A stretch of DNA of 64,000 nucleotides from Phallusia mammillata (lineage: Eukaryota; Chordata; Ascidiacea; Phlebobranchia; Ascidiidae), in NCBI GenBank assembly GCA_003260075.1, contig QLIY01000662.1, positions 1 to 64,000 of the forward strand, in the 5' to 3' direction. Positions 10,786 through 25,900 of the stretch are shown piece by piece (the stretch's first letter is position 1; every line of letters begins with the position of its first letter). The notes beneath the pieces were generated by a model, which was given only the letters and a program-made list of their open reading frames with translations, searched no databases and was not told the DNA's origin. The position numbers and the translations under genes were made by a program.

Positions 10786-13700
10786 GGCATCAACAAATTT
10801 TCAGCTCTTCCAGAAGTTTTCATTATAATGTGCCGACGTTTCGATGTCCCATACGAGACATCTTCATTAGGATAATGACATAACTTGAAAACACAAAATT
10901 GTCATAAAGTACCATAAAGTTGATACATTATGCCTGGCAGCAACAGTTTATCCATAAGATTTAGCATGACTGGTCGCAGTTGCCGAAAAAACAAGTTTCC
11001 AGGGCCATTGGAAAACAGCTGACTGGTTTCTTGGCAAGGTTTTGCACGTCTTTTTGGTCTACTTTAGCTGCTTGTAATATAAATTGCTGGTTTATTATAG
11101 TAGATGGCTTTCCTCAATGTACAGTCAGTCAATACAGCAAAAGTGGCAATCTAAATGTAACAGAGTTCATATTTTTTGTTTACTAAACATTTTCTATTTA
11201 CTAAACGAAACTGTGTCACATCCTAAATGGTCACCTTTATTTTGTCATAAGCATTCGTCGGCATCAGACAAGCTTTAGATCCTAAAGTTAGTTGCACTAA
11301 GTAATAGTTGGTCAATGATTTTGACAAACCAATGGCGTTTCCGCTTTGTTTCATATTTCTGTTTGTGTTTGCAACAGTGGCATGATAATGGAGTGCACCC
11401 CGCACATCAGATGTTACGTCAGCGTTCCAACCGATCGCGCTCACTGTGGGAAAATTCTCAAGTGGGCCCACGTGATTCGGTGGCTTGGTGACGAAGGTGT
11501 AAACACGGTACAGGTTACGCGGTAAAAGGAAGTCGGAATACAGTTGAAGTCGAACATTTGTCGCGGCGCAAAAATGACGAAAGTCGGATAGAACAGAATA
11601 ACAAACTATTGATATGTTTTTATAGCATCCCATTAGATATAGGAATAACATTTTTTTAAATTTTTTTATTGCACGCCCTTTTTGCCTTATCTAAAACATT
11701 TTTTTCAATCAGATTTGAAACGAGTAAGAAATTTTTTCATGATAGCTGTATTGCTTTGTTTGTCATTTGAAAATTTGATTTCTTGCTGATATAACACAAA
11801 CAAAATATATAAAGCTAAACAGAACAAAAATATTTAAGATGGACTCCACACAACTTCGAATGCCATGCTGCCAAAATTATCTTGTTGTATAAACAACACG
11901 CAAATGCAAAAGTGCAATTCTTGCTCAGAATTTGTAAGAATTTTTCGCTGGGATGGGATTCTTGCCAGGTTTAGAACCACTTTTATTTAAATAATAGTGA
12001 AAGAGTTCCCAGTATTTTTTCTGCATTTGTTTCGTCTATCGGTCAGCATAAGAACTCATTTAGGGGGGGGGGCCCTAAAGTTAGTTGCACTAAGTAACGT
12101 GACATAGTCGGTCAATGATTTTGACAAACCAATGGCGTTTACGCTTTGTTTCATATTTCTGTTTGTGTTTGCAACAGTGGCATGATAATGGAGTGCACCC
12201 CGCACATCAGATGTTACGTCAGCGTTCCAACCGATCGCGCTCACTGTGGGAAAATTCTCAAGTGGGCCCACGTGATTCGGTGGCTTGGTGACGAAGGTGT
12301 AAACACGGTACAGGTTACGCGGTAAAAGGAAGTCGGAATACAGTTGAAGTCGAACATTTGTCGCGCCGCAAAAATGACAAAAGTCGGAGAGCACAGAATA
12401 ACAAACTATTGATATGTTTTTATTGCATCCCATTAGATATAGGAATAACATTTTTTAAATGTTTTTTTATTGCACGCCCTTATTGCAGATTTGAAACGAG
12501 TAAGAAATTTTGTTTTCATGATAGCTGTATTGCTTTGTTTGTCATCTGAAAATTTGATTTCTTGCTGATATAACACAAACAAAATATATAAAGCTAAACA
12601 GAACAAAAATATTTAAGATGGACTCCACACAACTTCGAATGCCATGCTGCCAAAATTATCTTGTTGTATAAACAACACGCAAATGCAAAAGTGCAATTCT
12701 TGCTCAGAATTTGTAAGAATTTTTCGCTGGGATGGGATTCTTGCCAGGTTTAGAACCATTTTTATTTAAATAATAGTGAAAGAGTTCCCAGTATTTTTTC
12801 TGCATTTGTTTCGTCTATCGGTCAGCATAAGAACTCATTTATCAATAAGCAACAATTAAAATTTGTAAGTTTAGGTAAAACTCGAGAAAAAGCAACAGTG
12901 TTTTTCATCTCACAAACACGTCAAGCCCAACCTCAATAATGTAATCCTTCCCATCATTTCCGTGAACGGCGTTAACAGTGACGATGTCCAGACCTCCAAA
13001 CATTTCGCTGCAGGCATCCACCCACAACTTGTGTCGTTCTGTCACAGCTATTTCCTCCAACATCGCTGAACCAGTGTTTGCTTTCCAATTCTTAGAAATC
13101 GAAGTGCGACTGAAAAGCATATTCAATTTTTTGGTGTTTTGTTTTTAAGCAAACCTGTCTTCTTGGCCGCATTTACAGGAATTGTTTGTGTAGGACAATG
13201 TCAACCAATAAACGATGGCAAATTCTTTATTGTTTGCAAATTATTCGGTTTAATTAGTTTTGCTTTCTAATTCTTTTATATCTTTATTGTTCCGCCTCGC
13301 CTAGGGTTGCCATATTTTATGATACACAATCCCTGACAAAATTTATCTCAGTTGCGTTAACCCAGTTTTTCTCAAACTTCAAGTCTAAATGTGTTAACGT
13401 AAGTCTGAATGTGTATTTCAGAAAAAAACGAAAGTTGATTGTAGGATTTTAGCTAGTTATGCAAAATTGCGCATAACAATGATCCAAACTCGCGGCCCGC
13501 GAAGCCCTCCAATGCGACCCACGAACACTCAACAACAATTGTAGTATTTTGTCAGATTTCTATCTAATTATAATAAATTTTTCTTACTTTTTAAAGTGAA
13601 AGCTAATATTTAAACAAACATTAGCGTTAAGTTTCAGTCACGGGTGTTCAACCTGCGACCGTACGGTCACATGCAGCCGCAGAGACGAATTTGTGCGGCC

Positions 13701-13898
13701 GTGCACATGTTCATTAAAATATATGAACTTGCGGCCGTGAAGTCCCCCCCCCCCGACCGTACGGTCACATGCAGCCGCAGAGACGAATTTGTGCGGCCGT
13801 GAACATGTTCATTAAAATATATGAACTTGCGGCCGTGAAGCCCCCCCCCCCTAGTTATGCAAAATTGCGCATAACAATGATCCAAACTCGCGGCCCGC

Positions 13899-13971
<73 letters not shown>

Positions 13972-16900
13972 AAAAACAGGTACCAAAAGCGTCACAATAT
14001 TTATAATTATGACGTAACAAACAGTTAAAACTAATCTTCACACTGTGCAGCGTATTCTGTGCATCAAGTTTGAAATGAATCTGGGCTTTTGGGGCGTCAA
14101 TNGGATTGAAAATTGTGCAAAACTTTAAGTGTAATGTTTTCAAAGCAGTACTGTTTTATACACCATAGTGACCTTATCATCAAACGTTCGTTATAATTTG
14201 ACTCTTTGGGTAAATCTGTTAAGAATTGGGCGAAATCACCGTTAATTGTAAAATATATTTCCTTTGGAACACTATATACGGATCTGTTCAGGGGGGGGGG
14301 TTATAGAAAACGAGGTGAGATTGAAAATTGTGCAAAACTTTAAGTGTAATGTTTTCAAAGCAGTACGGGGGGGGGGGCTTAGAAAACGAGGTGGGATTGA
14401 AAATTGTGCAAAACTTTAAGTGTAATGTTTTCAAAGCAGTACTCTTTTATACACCATAGTGACCTTATCATCGAACGTTCCTTACAATTTGACTCTTTCG
14501 GTAAATCTGTTAAGAATTTTGCGAAATCACCGTTAATTGTATAATATATTTTCCTTGTTTTGTAAATGGTAAAAATTTAGAATGTGAATTTTACTCTCTA
14601 GTACCTTTTGATATAAAGGGTGTTTGTCTAATATAAACACCCTGCAACAAAGTGTTTGTCTAATATAAACACCCTGCAATGTTTTTGAAATAAAATGCAG
14701 GGGGGGGGGGTACGGCCCAAATAGACATGAAAAGCGACATGCTTTATTGTTCAAACGTTTCGGCAAATGCTCATGCCATCATCAGTGTTTATTGTTCAAA
14801 CGTTTCGGCAAATATTTTCCTTGTTTTGTTAATGGATAAAATTTAGAATGTGGATTTTACTCTCTAGTACTTATTGATATAAAGGGGTTATTTATGTCGC
14901 ATTTTTACAACAAACTGTTTGTCTAATATAAACACCCTGCAATGTTTTTGAAATAAAATGCAGACAAACCGTTGACAGTTATTAGATTACCCAACGACTG
15001 CAATTGTAAATACAGCATTTTAAAATTACGAACGTGACAGAATGTCAATACAGCAACGATCGAAGAAGTAGTTACATGTGGCATCCAGGCCAGAGGGCGT
15101 ATATGCAATAAATCGTGCAAACAAATGTCGTTTTTGACAGATATTGGAATCGAATAGCAAAAGGTCCCGTCATTTCAATGCAATTTTACGATAATCGACT
15201 GAATCTTTACAAAACACATTTGCAACAATTTTTCGGGAACTCGGGCTATGGAGAAAAACAATGATGCAAATAATGGCATTTAAAAGTTAACACGTGCTGT
15301 ACCTTTAGTGCGAGAGAAATTTAAATACTGGGCATGCGTGGAAGAACTCAATTAACGGTCACCAACGGGAATGGTATGACAATTGATGTTTGGTGTCAAA
15401 TTGCGCCATATCTGGTAACTGCTAAACATATAGGAAAACGCAAATTATCATGTTGAATGGTATCAACCTAAAGAATTGGTGCACAAACATTTTTTAATAA
15501 CCGCAACTTTGTTTGGATTTATTCCCTGATATCAGCATTACCTTTCTTATTATTGGGGGGGGGGGAAAACGCAAATTAGTATGTTGAATGGTATCAACCT
15601 AAAAAATTGGTGCACAAACATTTTTTAATAACTGCGCGTTTTGTTTGGATTTATTCCCTGATATCAGCATTACCTTTCTTATTATTGCGTTGCTCAAATT
15701 ACCCAGTTATTCAACTTGACATTGGTGTACAGAAATTTTAAATTACATTTCTTAGTTTAATTAAAAACATAATTGCCAAATTGTGTCTAGTAGTTATGTT
15801 TTTGATTAAATTACTCTTCAGGTCCGTGTATAGTGTTCCTAAATTTCTTAGTAATTTGGAAGAAAATGTACGTCGTTTCTGTCGAAGATTTGATAACAAT
15901 AAGCTACATCTATGACATCGGAAATTCGGCTACAACAACTCTGTCTTTATTCGATTTTTAAAATTTAGACAAAACGTCGTATAATATGCAATATACTTTA
16001 CAACACATTGACAACACTATAAATTGTTTGTCGATTTATAGTATTCTAATTCCCAAGGAAAATATTAATGCTTCATCCCAAGGCCAAAACAGGTGCAACA
16101 AAAAGTCATGCACACAGCACTAAATTTACTACTCAAGCCGCAAAACGTCTGTTACAGCGCCTTGTCGTGTATATCGAAATGAAGCCAAACCCGCAAAACT
16201 GCAGCAACAAGCTCGTTGACATACCAAGCCAGATGGTGTGTAATTCTAACACACAAGATCGACAGATCCCACTTACATGTAAGCTTTGTAGTTGCCGCCT
16301 ATCTTCTGTACACGGATGTCATATTTTGCGTCAATAAACTTCTCAGCCACCACGTAGGCGTTAGTGAGAGCTGCGACGCTCACCACGTCCTGAAACTGGT
16401 AATGGTTTTCGACTTTGAACTTGGCCATCCCGCGGTGAGCATGCCCGATCTTCAGAACGATCGGGAAATGGGAAGAAGTAAGCTGAAAAACATATATTAG
16501 AGGTATACGACTTTGTGACTAATATATTTTAAATTAATTTAAAGTATAGCTCGTTTTATTGGGCGCAAATTTTGATCTGATAAATCATGTTGATCTGGAA
16601 GATATGCAAGTTTCACTTTAAGTGGCATTAGTAATAGTTATTGGTTAATGAGTCTCCGTTAGTTTCACAGGCCGTGTCCCTTCAAAACAGTCACATAGTA
16701 TAAAAGCTTATAAGCCTGTATAAGATAATTATACACTTTGTGTCTACTATAGCGACTACAAAAGCACATCATGTTGCAAACATTTCGCCAACGTCTAAAA
16801 TGTTAAATACAATAGTGTCGCATTTACCATCATCGATGATCAAGACGACTGATGCAAATTTATGTCATAGTAAGCAATAAAACATATTTTGTTGCCAAGG

Positions 16901-19900
16901 TCATTGCTAAGACGTGCGTCACCAAGTTACAAAGTCGGCCACCCCAAGGCTGTTATAAGCAAATGGATATGAAATGGATACGTATTGATCAGTGTAATTC
17001 ACTAAAACACTGTTTTCAAGACGCAAACGGCGTTTCTCAATAAAAAAAACTACATGCTTGTCGGAAACACAACTTGAAATACACTCCCAAACACGTCTAG
17101 CGGGGATACAGTTGTGTTTAACACGTTAAGGTTGAAATTGTAACACATAAAAGATCTTTAAAACCTTCACATGTTTTAATCAATAGCAAATATTCGACAT
17201 TCGCTACAGCAAGAAAGAAAACCGTTCTTGGTTTTTCATGCTGATGCCAACGCTTTTATCACGTGACGGTGGGCGATTTTGTATTAGATACGCGATGACA
17301 TGAAATAAATTCTCAATTCTGTTATTTAGGACGCTGAATTCATTCCCATGTTTTATACGTAATTCAGCATGCAACTACATGCATGACGTAAGACACTGTA
17401 ATGCCGCTTGCACTGGATATTCGTGAAATATCAACAATGCCTCAGTCTATATACAACTGTAGTATAATGCTGAGGAGGGGGAACTGGGCCACGGGAATAA
17501 CTTGTTTATCAACACCATTCCTATTCAGCTTGACAAGACCGCGTGCAGAAAACGCCTTTGAACTTTTCCGACTCCTGAAATCCTAGCAACCGTAAGGCGA
17601 TTTTGCCAGACAACATGGGCGGATCAGACAAGCAAAGTCTGGAAAACATTAAATTTTAGACATGGGGGTCAAATCTTGGCAGTGTAAAAATACGAGGTCT
17701 GCATATCCGTAAACATCACAAAAATTCGCCATGAGGTTTGTTGCCTGTTCATAATTCCGCCAAAAAATTCATCTCATTTATAGGAGAAATCAATGTGATA
17801 CTATGTTGCCCACGACATGTCATTGACATTACCCAGTTGCTGCTAGAGCCGTAAAAGGTTGTTGTAAATATTATCCACCGCTGAAAGAGACTTTCTCAAT
17901 AGGTGCGCAACAAGCTGATGCGTCACTTACGCGGCAGTGAAACAGCAATAGAAAGTTGCACATATTCTCCTGCGACAGAACAGCCAGAAGACGCAGTCGG
18001 CCACGCTCAGCGTTTAAATGGAGACGTAACCCGTGAGTTGGTGGCATTCACTGAGGCTAGGAGGAAGCCAGCACTTTGGTAGCAAGAGATTGAATGCGCA
18101 TCACATGCTAAGTGGCGCACGTAATACCTTCCTTCTTTTATGGCGAAGAATCGTTGCGCCTAGGGAACGTATAAAATGTATGGAAGGAAATAGGGATATT
18201 TATAAGCTGAAGTTGGCGTAAACTTGGCATCAGCCTTTTGAGGCTGAGCAGAGTGGCTATCGGCTGCCAAAAACAAAGTTTTGTGTAAAACTTACGTCCG
18301 CAAAGTGGACATTAAACTTTATGAAAGTTGGTTCGTCGAAAATGATGTCAAAGTAGCATAATGTGCAGCGTTGGTATGGCAAGGGAAATGAGATGAATGC
18401 GTTTTATGCTAGTTTACCGGCGGTTACATTATTAATTGAGTTCGACGAATTAGTTATTAATTAAGCTCGGTGATTTAGTTATTAATTTAGTCTTTGTCTT
18501 GTGTACTTAAGGTTGGTTTACAGACACAAGTTTGTCAATACCGTATATTGCACTGCTAAGGCAGTATCCATGTTGACATACATATATTTACATGCAAACG
18601 TTAGTAGGACATAACGGGTCAGTTGGCAAAATGTCAGCAAGGTCGTTATAGTATGCTGTTACGACGCATTGTAACGATGTATGTGTTGCTAAAGGCTCGA
18701 GCGTTGCACACATTTCTTGCTCGTTGTTATACTTCACTTCTTCGCATGTGAGTCGTTACGGCAGCATTGGCTTCGTTCAACCGTTTAAAATCTACCTGAT
18801 ACCGTTTGAAGTTGGTTAAGAGGCTGTATCTGTGTCAAAAAGACGGAAGATCATTGAAACAATAGATCGTGACGTAGGTCTTTGCCAGGAAATGGGAATT
18901 TTTGTGCGTCAATTGTTGTACACTTAAGGAATAATCTACAGTGACAGTGACGGTTTCACGAGTAAAGTAAAGACACTTTTAGCAGTTGGTTAGGATAATT
19001 GGATGTGAAAGGACCTCCCTTTGCAAAATTATTAAGACTTTTTACTTGCCTCAACAGGTTTAGTAAGTTAATGTTTATGGTAGACAGAACAAAAAACTAC
19101 GACAAAATGAAATTTGGAATTTTACTTGCCATCTTGCTGACGGTTGCAGTTACGAGTGAAGCGTGCTCTTGTATGCCTGAACATCCACAAGTGCTTTTCT
19201 GCAAAGCCGGTTTCGGTAAGTAGGCTAGACATTGTTCGTCAAGCTTTGTCAAGACTCGGAAACGAATAGTTCATGGTTTAAATCAGTTATTATGGAGTTT
19301 TTCATCACAGAGCATGAAAGGTTATCATTCCTGTGGGACCCTATTTAACATTTCACGTAAATGTGGACCATTAGGTTTCCCAAAGAATAATTGAAGCAAC
19401 TACTGCTCAGACAATGACCTTAAATATACCACAGTGTAACATTTAAGTGTGTTTTAAACAGCAACGCCAACTAAATTATTGTTTCACAGCTATAAAAGCC
19501 TATATTCGAGAAAAAGAAGACGTTTACGTTCATGGTGACGGATCAATCGAAGTCATTCCCGATGAGAATAAGAAGGAAAAAGAACAACCACGGGAGGGCG
19601 ATGTTGAGTCACCAGAGATAGAAAAAGATGAACCTGAAGTTGTAACAGAGGAGGGGGAAGGGGATGAAACTCGCCCTGCACCTGTTATAGACGGTGTAGC
19701 TGTGGAAAGTCAACCTTTGCCGGAGGAACCAGATAATGGTTTGCTTTTGGACGAGATCCTTACAGTAAATGGTGGAGGTCCTGACGCTGCTTCCTCGGAG
19801 GTGGAGGATCTCAATGGCGAACCGGTGGATGTGTCTCCACCCGAGGCCTTGGAGCCAGAAGCGGAAGAGCCCGGAACTGGTAATGAGATTTTAGGACACT

Positions 19901-22900
19901 CGATCACAACGTCGTCAAAGGCACATAGTGAAGCATTGGTAGATCTCAAAGTGGAGGACAAAGGCGAAGTAGCGACTTTGGTTCGTCCATCATTGAGAGA
20001 AACCGAAGTAGCCGCTGCCTACCGACCCCCAGCATACATCGCTACCTACAGAGGCCCAGAGGGGGCGATGCCGGGACGAAACGAGCGATTTGAAGTAAGT
20101 AAAGACCCAACCTCAACATACACAGTTTGTGTTACCTTGTAAAACCTCAGTCGGGTATATAAGTTTGGTCAAAATTTGGGGTAGTTTCGTTTTTTAGATA
20201 AATTGTACGGTGAAACGTAATTTGAACCCACACTAGTTTAGTAGTTAACAGATAATATTGATGGCAGGGCACGGGAAGAGCATTTGCACTTCGAAGTGAC
20301 GACAACGGACCACCAGCCTACCCTCGGTCCAGCAAAGTCGCCAACGAGCGATACAAAAGAGGGGTTGTTTTTCCGGGAGACAGAACTCCAGGTAAAATAT
20401 ATCTACAATTTAATAACTGCTAGATTAGTTGAGTTGGAATTTAAAAATAGGTATTTTTTTACAATTATAGGGCAAATACAAGGCACGTGTATACTTCTGC
20501 GTAGTCTCATTGCGGTGCATTAAAAGCACATTTCAAAAGTTGTTCTTTTGTTTTTGCAGGAAGTCACATTCCAAGTGGTGCAACGGGAAAAGGAGTTAGA
20601 ATGACACGATACACTGTTCAAGTTACACGGGTATAAGCAAGCATGATTTTGATCTTTTTTTGTTCGTCTTTGAACATGTCAAATATTTGACTGTTTTTTC
20701 ACTTTAAAACACTATACATCAGTGGTTCCCAAACTTTTTACTATTTTTTTCTAAACGGTCCCCTTGCCATTATTTCGAGGGCTCGCGGTCCTTAAGCCTA
20801 AATGTGTATTTCATAAAAACGAAAGTTGATTGCAGGATTTTAGCTAGTTATGCAAAATTGCGCATAACAATCATTCAAAGACAGCATGTGACATCACAAA
20901 CAGGACAAAAACATTACGATTGTGCGCGAACAATTGCATTTTTGATAGTTGTCATTCAATAAAGGCCATTGTTTAGCAATGGAGACAGTCGATTCTCAAT
21001 TCTACTTTGATTTAAACTTATTTAGTGGCACAAACTGACGCCAAATAAGATTATAAGAATTACTTCAATCGCCTCGCGGTCCCCTCAAAATTGCCTCACG
21101 GACCCCTAAAGGACCGCGGACCCCAGTTTGGGAACCGCTGCTATACATGGATCTGCGTTTTTTTTACTCTTACAAAGATTTTATTACTTCACATTTTTCG
21201 CTCATGGTTGTTTTTTCGCTCAAAGGCAAAACTGGACTGAAAAAGGTTGAGAAACAGTGTTCTTGACATTCGCGGACGTTGCGAGCTTTATTTGCATTTT
21301 TTAACTTGGCATGGGGAAATGATGTAGCGTGTTTCATTCACAGGTTCTCAAAGGAGATATTACAAACGGAACCGCGTACGTTTTTACTCCACCAAGCAGT
21401 CCCATGTGCCGAATGGATCTGAACCTGAGGACGCGCTACCTTCTCCTTGGTAAGTGGATGTAAAAACTCCCAGTAATTTATTGTACGAGAAAAGTGAACA
21501 AATATTATCATTTCCATCTGAACCCGAGATAAAAATGTGATTAAATTCATTTTGCTTGTATGAAACTTCAGTGACCAACATAAGTGTTGTTTTGCAGGCA
21601 AAGTCAGAGATTCGCGACTTCATATTAACTACTGCGATTACAAGATCGACCTGGGCATGTTGGGGAGAGAACAGGCGCGCAACTTGGTGGGAAACATGAA
21701 ACATCGATTCAAAAGGGGATGTGGAAACTGCACAGTTTCCGTTTGCAGAAGTGGAGACTGTACATCACAGGTAAGGCTGCTTATTTGTTTTTACCGTAAA
21801 AGTAACGATTCTCAGTGGATTTGAACCGAACCAATGTATGATGATATTACACCTATGCTTATAGAACAAACAACGAAAACAAAATAAAAAAACAAGGCTA
21901 TAGTTTTTTTTTACTTGGGTAAATAAGTGTTGTTTCTTTTTATCGATAAAAGAAGGTGGATTTTTTTTTCAATCTTGAGCCATCCGGTCTCTTGAAGTGC
22001 TAAAGTGGATCGAAATTCAGACTTTGCTGTTGTATGAAAATTAAAGTTTTCATTTTGTGTAGATCGCCAGCCCTCGCCATTGCCTGTGGCGCAACATCTA
22101 CACAGTCATGTCCGGAAAATCGAGTCAATTTGCTTGTATTCGGCTAAAGACTGGCAGATGCGGATGGTACAACGCACACAACAAAAACATGACTCCAGAA
22201 GACCTGGATATCGTCGAATCGCCTTGAACGAACACTAATAGTTTTGTAAATACTTGTCAAAGTGCTAAAGACGAAAAACCGGCGCATCGATATTATTTTC
22301 CGCATCCTTTTTACCGGTTTTGCTAGCTTGTAATGCAGTCGTTGCGCAAATTTTGTATCTTCGTTTTGTTTGCGAAATCCCGTATGAGAAACAAAAGTGG
22401 GGTTGGTGGCTCAAAGCTGTAAATCGAGCCGGGTTTTCAGGTCGGGTTCTAGCTTAAGTTTTTAAAAAAATGATTAGGACCTGATTTTGCACTCGGCATC
22501 ATCTGCGCCGCAATTTTACCAATTTTTTGTCCTAATTCTGACTTTTAGAATGCCAGCTTGCAACTCTGTGGTGGCTATACGCTACGTTGGAACCAAATAG
22601 TTTGGAGATTGCTTTTTTACTGACATCGTAAAAATGTTTAAGCTCTATTTGCGTGGTACGACATCTTGCGTTTCTTTTTATCAGTACTTGGAATAAACTT
22701 GTACAAACACATTTTGTTTTGCAAGCTGTTGTTTTGTGAAAGATAAAAACTACAACGCTATAAATATATAAGATCATGATGGTCAAAATAGCAGAAAAAT
22801 TGAGAAAAGGAGACGTTTGTTCAAATGTAATTTGCGAGCGTTCGGCAATATTTAAGTTTGCATTATAAAGGAAATTGTATTTGATCTATTACGTTATCCT

Positions 22901-25900
22901 AGCGACGAGATCGATGTAAAAGTTGTTTGTCTTGCCATGACTGCGTGCGGTGCCAACAAACTCTATTGTGCCGAAATTTTATTGACCCAAGTGCAAACAG
23001 TCTTTATGTACAAACACTTAACTCCAACGTTAAGCCTACATTGCACGCGCCTAAAATACTTGCAACCTGAGAAGAAGATTTGTCATTAACGATCTCTTTG
23101 AAAAATATTACGTCATTATAACTTCCGATCGGCACGAACCTTGTTGTTGTTTTAGGTCAACGTGCACGTCACAGTAAGTAAAAGCATACATGACGTAGTT
23201 AAGATTTGTTTTGTAGGGTTTAGTGGGATGAGGGACCTCAGTTTTACGCAAGAGTACATTTACACTTGACAAGCACAGATAATTTCCTGTGAGCGAATTC
23301 TGTAACCACAGCGCATTTGACGCAGTTTGCGATAACAAAAGATTGATAGGGATAGCACTGTGTTCCAGGTTGCCTAGAAACGAACGCACAAAGCAGTTTC
23401 ACATTCATTCGCGCCGATACGTCGAAGGTTATCGGCCGTCATTAAGAACACCTTTTGTCACGTCTAAGGTTGAATAATGACTATATATGAGGCAACTGGG
23501 CAAATTTATGATATAATCTATTCACATCACTTCGATCATTTCTTGACCCAGAACGATCCTTACGCGAACAGACAACATCTCTTCCGGGATGTTGACAACA
23601 GTATTGATCTTAGATAAGCCATTTAATAAGAGTAAAGCTGTTTTTCATACTGCCACAGCAGCGTAAAGTAAAAGTAATCTTTAAAAGAGCTAAACTTTCT
23701 GCACCTTATTACATTTAAGCTGCAATTTTTCACGATGGCCTATGGTCAAACAGCGCAATGGTTTAACAAATCTGACAAAAAGTTCAAGTCACCGCATTTT
23801 ACTTGATTAAATACGTTGAAACTTTTGAACTTCGCTAACATTGAATCGTCTTGTTGTAAACAATGTAGGCCAAATGTAAAAGTAGGCGATGGAAAAGGTC
23901 GTAAAGTTGAATTCCAAATATTAGAAACAAGTTAAAAAGGTCGTGGCAAATCTTATCAGAGTTTGGCATCTCGCGTGACGTCAGTGTTACACGCTCAAGG
24001 GAGGCAACACTTCACGTAACGTTGTTCACATTTGCTGTTTAAAACATAGGTGGAAATTCGTTAAGCGGCAGCATTAGGAAGAAACTCACATTTGTGGTGT
24101 GGGTGAGGCAGGATTGGTCGATTAACAACTACACGAATTATAACGAAAAATAACGAAAACCTACAGATTACAAAACTGTTTTTAAAGGTTTGTCGAGACG
24201 CCTTATGATTCAGCGGTTTAAAAGGTCAGTTCATAAACCAACTAATTACTACCTGCTAGCATTTTTTTCAAACAGTATTTAAAATAAAACAAAAACCTTG
24301 CATGTTTGTCAACCTTGTTGATATAACCAAGGTGTGATGTCCATCAATGAAACAGTAGAAAAATGTTTGAGTAAAATTGGACCGACATTTTTCATCATTT
24401 TGTGTAAGCTCTTCTTTGTGTAAATATTGCCAACATGTCAACACTAAGCGCAGCTGTAGTTTTTTATAAGGTGTTGTATTTACGCCATGGACTTTACAAG
24501 CAAGAGCAGCGACTTGAGTGATCAACATGTATTATATTAACGCCAACAGTTGTAATAAAGCTACTTTAGTTAAATATGTCCGGATACAAACAGTTTTTTA
24601 ATCCAGTGATTCTATAATGTCCGATTAGTCTAAATCGGGCTTTGGTCTAAATTTGGCAATCGCACTAACTTTCCATTGTAATCTCACACTTGCGTCATTC
24701 GAATTAGCGCCAATTGTGACGTCACAATGTCCGTTTTCCGCATGTGATGCAACGTCCCATCCAGAGCGCATTATAAATCACGTGAGCGAAATTTCGCAAC
24801 TACTTGGCATATTCGTGCGACTTCAGTTACATGACGTGCTTCTATATTCACGCTGTTTCCACTGGGACACTAATACGTATTTTATTACTATCGTCGCCTT
24901 TTTAGTTGCTTCCGTTGTACGCATAACTCATTTTGTAAAGGATACGTTGCGAACGTAACTTACGTATGCAGAGTGACGTACTGCGCCAATAAGCGATTGA
25001 AATGGTATTGAATTTGACCATTGAAGTGACGTACTCGGGACCAACCCAAATAAAATCTTACTTGTCTTATTCTCCACCAAAGGAAACGAAGGATCACGTG
25101 CTGCGTTTTGCATCCCGCATTAAGATGCGTAACGTCATGTTGAGACCTGATATCCGGTAAAGTGTGCAAAGTATTGCTCTACGTACGTCATACGTCAGGC
25201 TGATACGTCAAATACTTTTATGTTGAACCGGAGTTGAGTTATAAATTGCCGTTAACTTGCCAATGAACCCAGACATGTCTCGTCGCGACGTACGTAACAT
25301 ACAAACTATTTCTTGAAATAGATCAGTACCCGCAAAGTCACCAACCCATTTAGTATTCGAAGACATACCCAAAAAGCAAACAGCGTATGGAGCATCCTGG
25401 TCTAAAAACCGCATTTCTTTTATTGAACCGTGGTTCTAAATGTACATGTAACAAACGGTTCCAAACTCCTTATATGTAATGGAATCCATATACGCTCGTC
25501 ATTGGTTTGCTAAAGGTCCGAGGGTTAAAGTAGAAACATTTTTCACACAGGAAATTCGATCAAAACCGAAAGCGGAAATGTGGAAACCCGTTCGTCGCGA
25601 CGTATTTCTTGCCCTTCTCACAGCGTGTGTTGGGTGTCAAGACGTCGGGAATGCTGTCGATGGACGCGTTATCGCCCGTTTGTCTTGATTCCCAACGGTT
25701 TTGACCGCAACCTATCGTTTTTTCCTACTGCAGAATGCGCATGTGTAATGACTGACTTTTCTCATCACACACAAACTTTATTTCGTATCATGTTATGTTG
25801 TAATGACATTTTGGTTTTTCAAATGCCATAACTCCTGGGGCTTTTGTGACGTTGCGTTTAGAAATTATTTGAATTATGTCCAAAGTATGCGCGGTATTTG

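Noticed and set aside
10647-10883. Open frames encoding long poly-glycine
   Set aside because: They are translations of the 81-base G run, which is an assembly join.
11223-12451. Two similar minus-strand frames of 142 and 131 codons
   Set aside because: They are two allelic copies of one intronic stretch. The protein does not match synapsin or any family I know, and no splice structure supports it.
12914-12931. Extension of synapsin exon 8 to a stronger donor (GTGAGA)
   Set aside because: Exon 9 begins V-N-D-C-S, which continues 'IIE' exactly as in other synapsins; the extension would insert six foreign residues.
13667-14143. 158-codon minus-strand frame with poly-glycine
   Set aside because: It spans the 68-base C run and hAT rubble and has no family resemblance.
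20284-20523. Alternative reading frame over TIMP-A exon 3
   Set aside because: The phase from exon 2 and the join to exon 4 require the other frame (G-T-G-R-A-F...).
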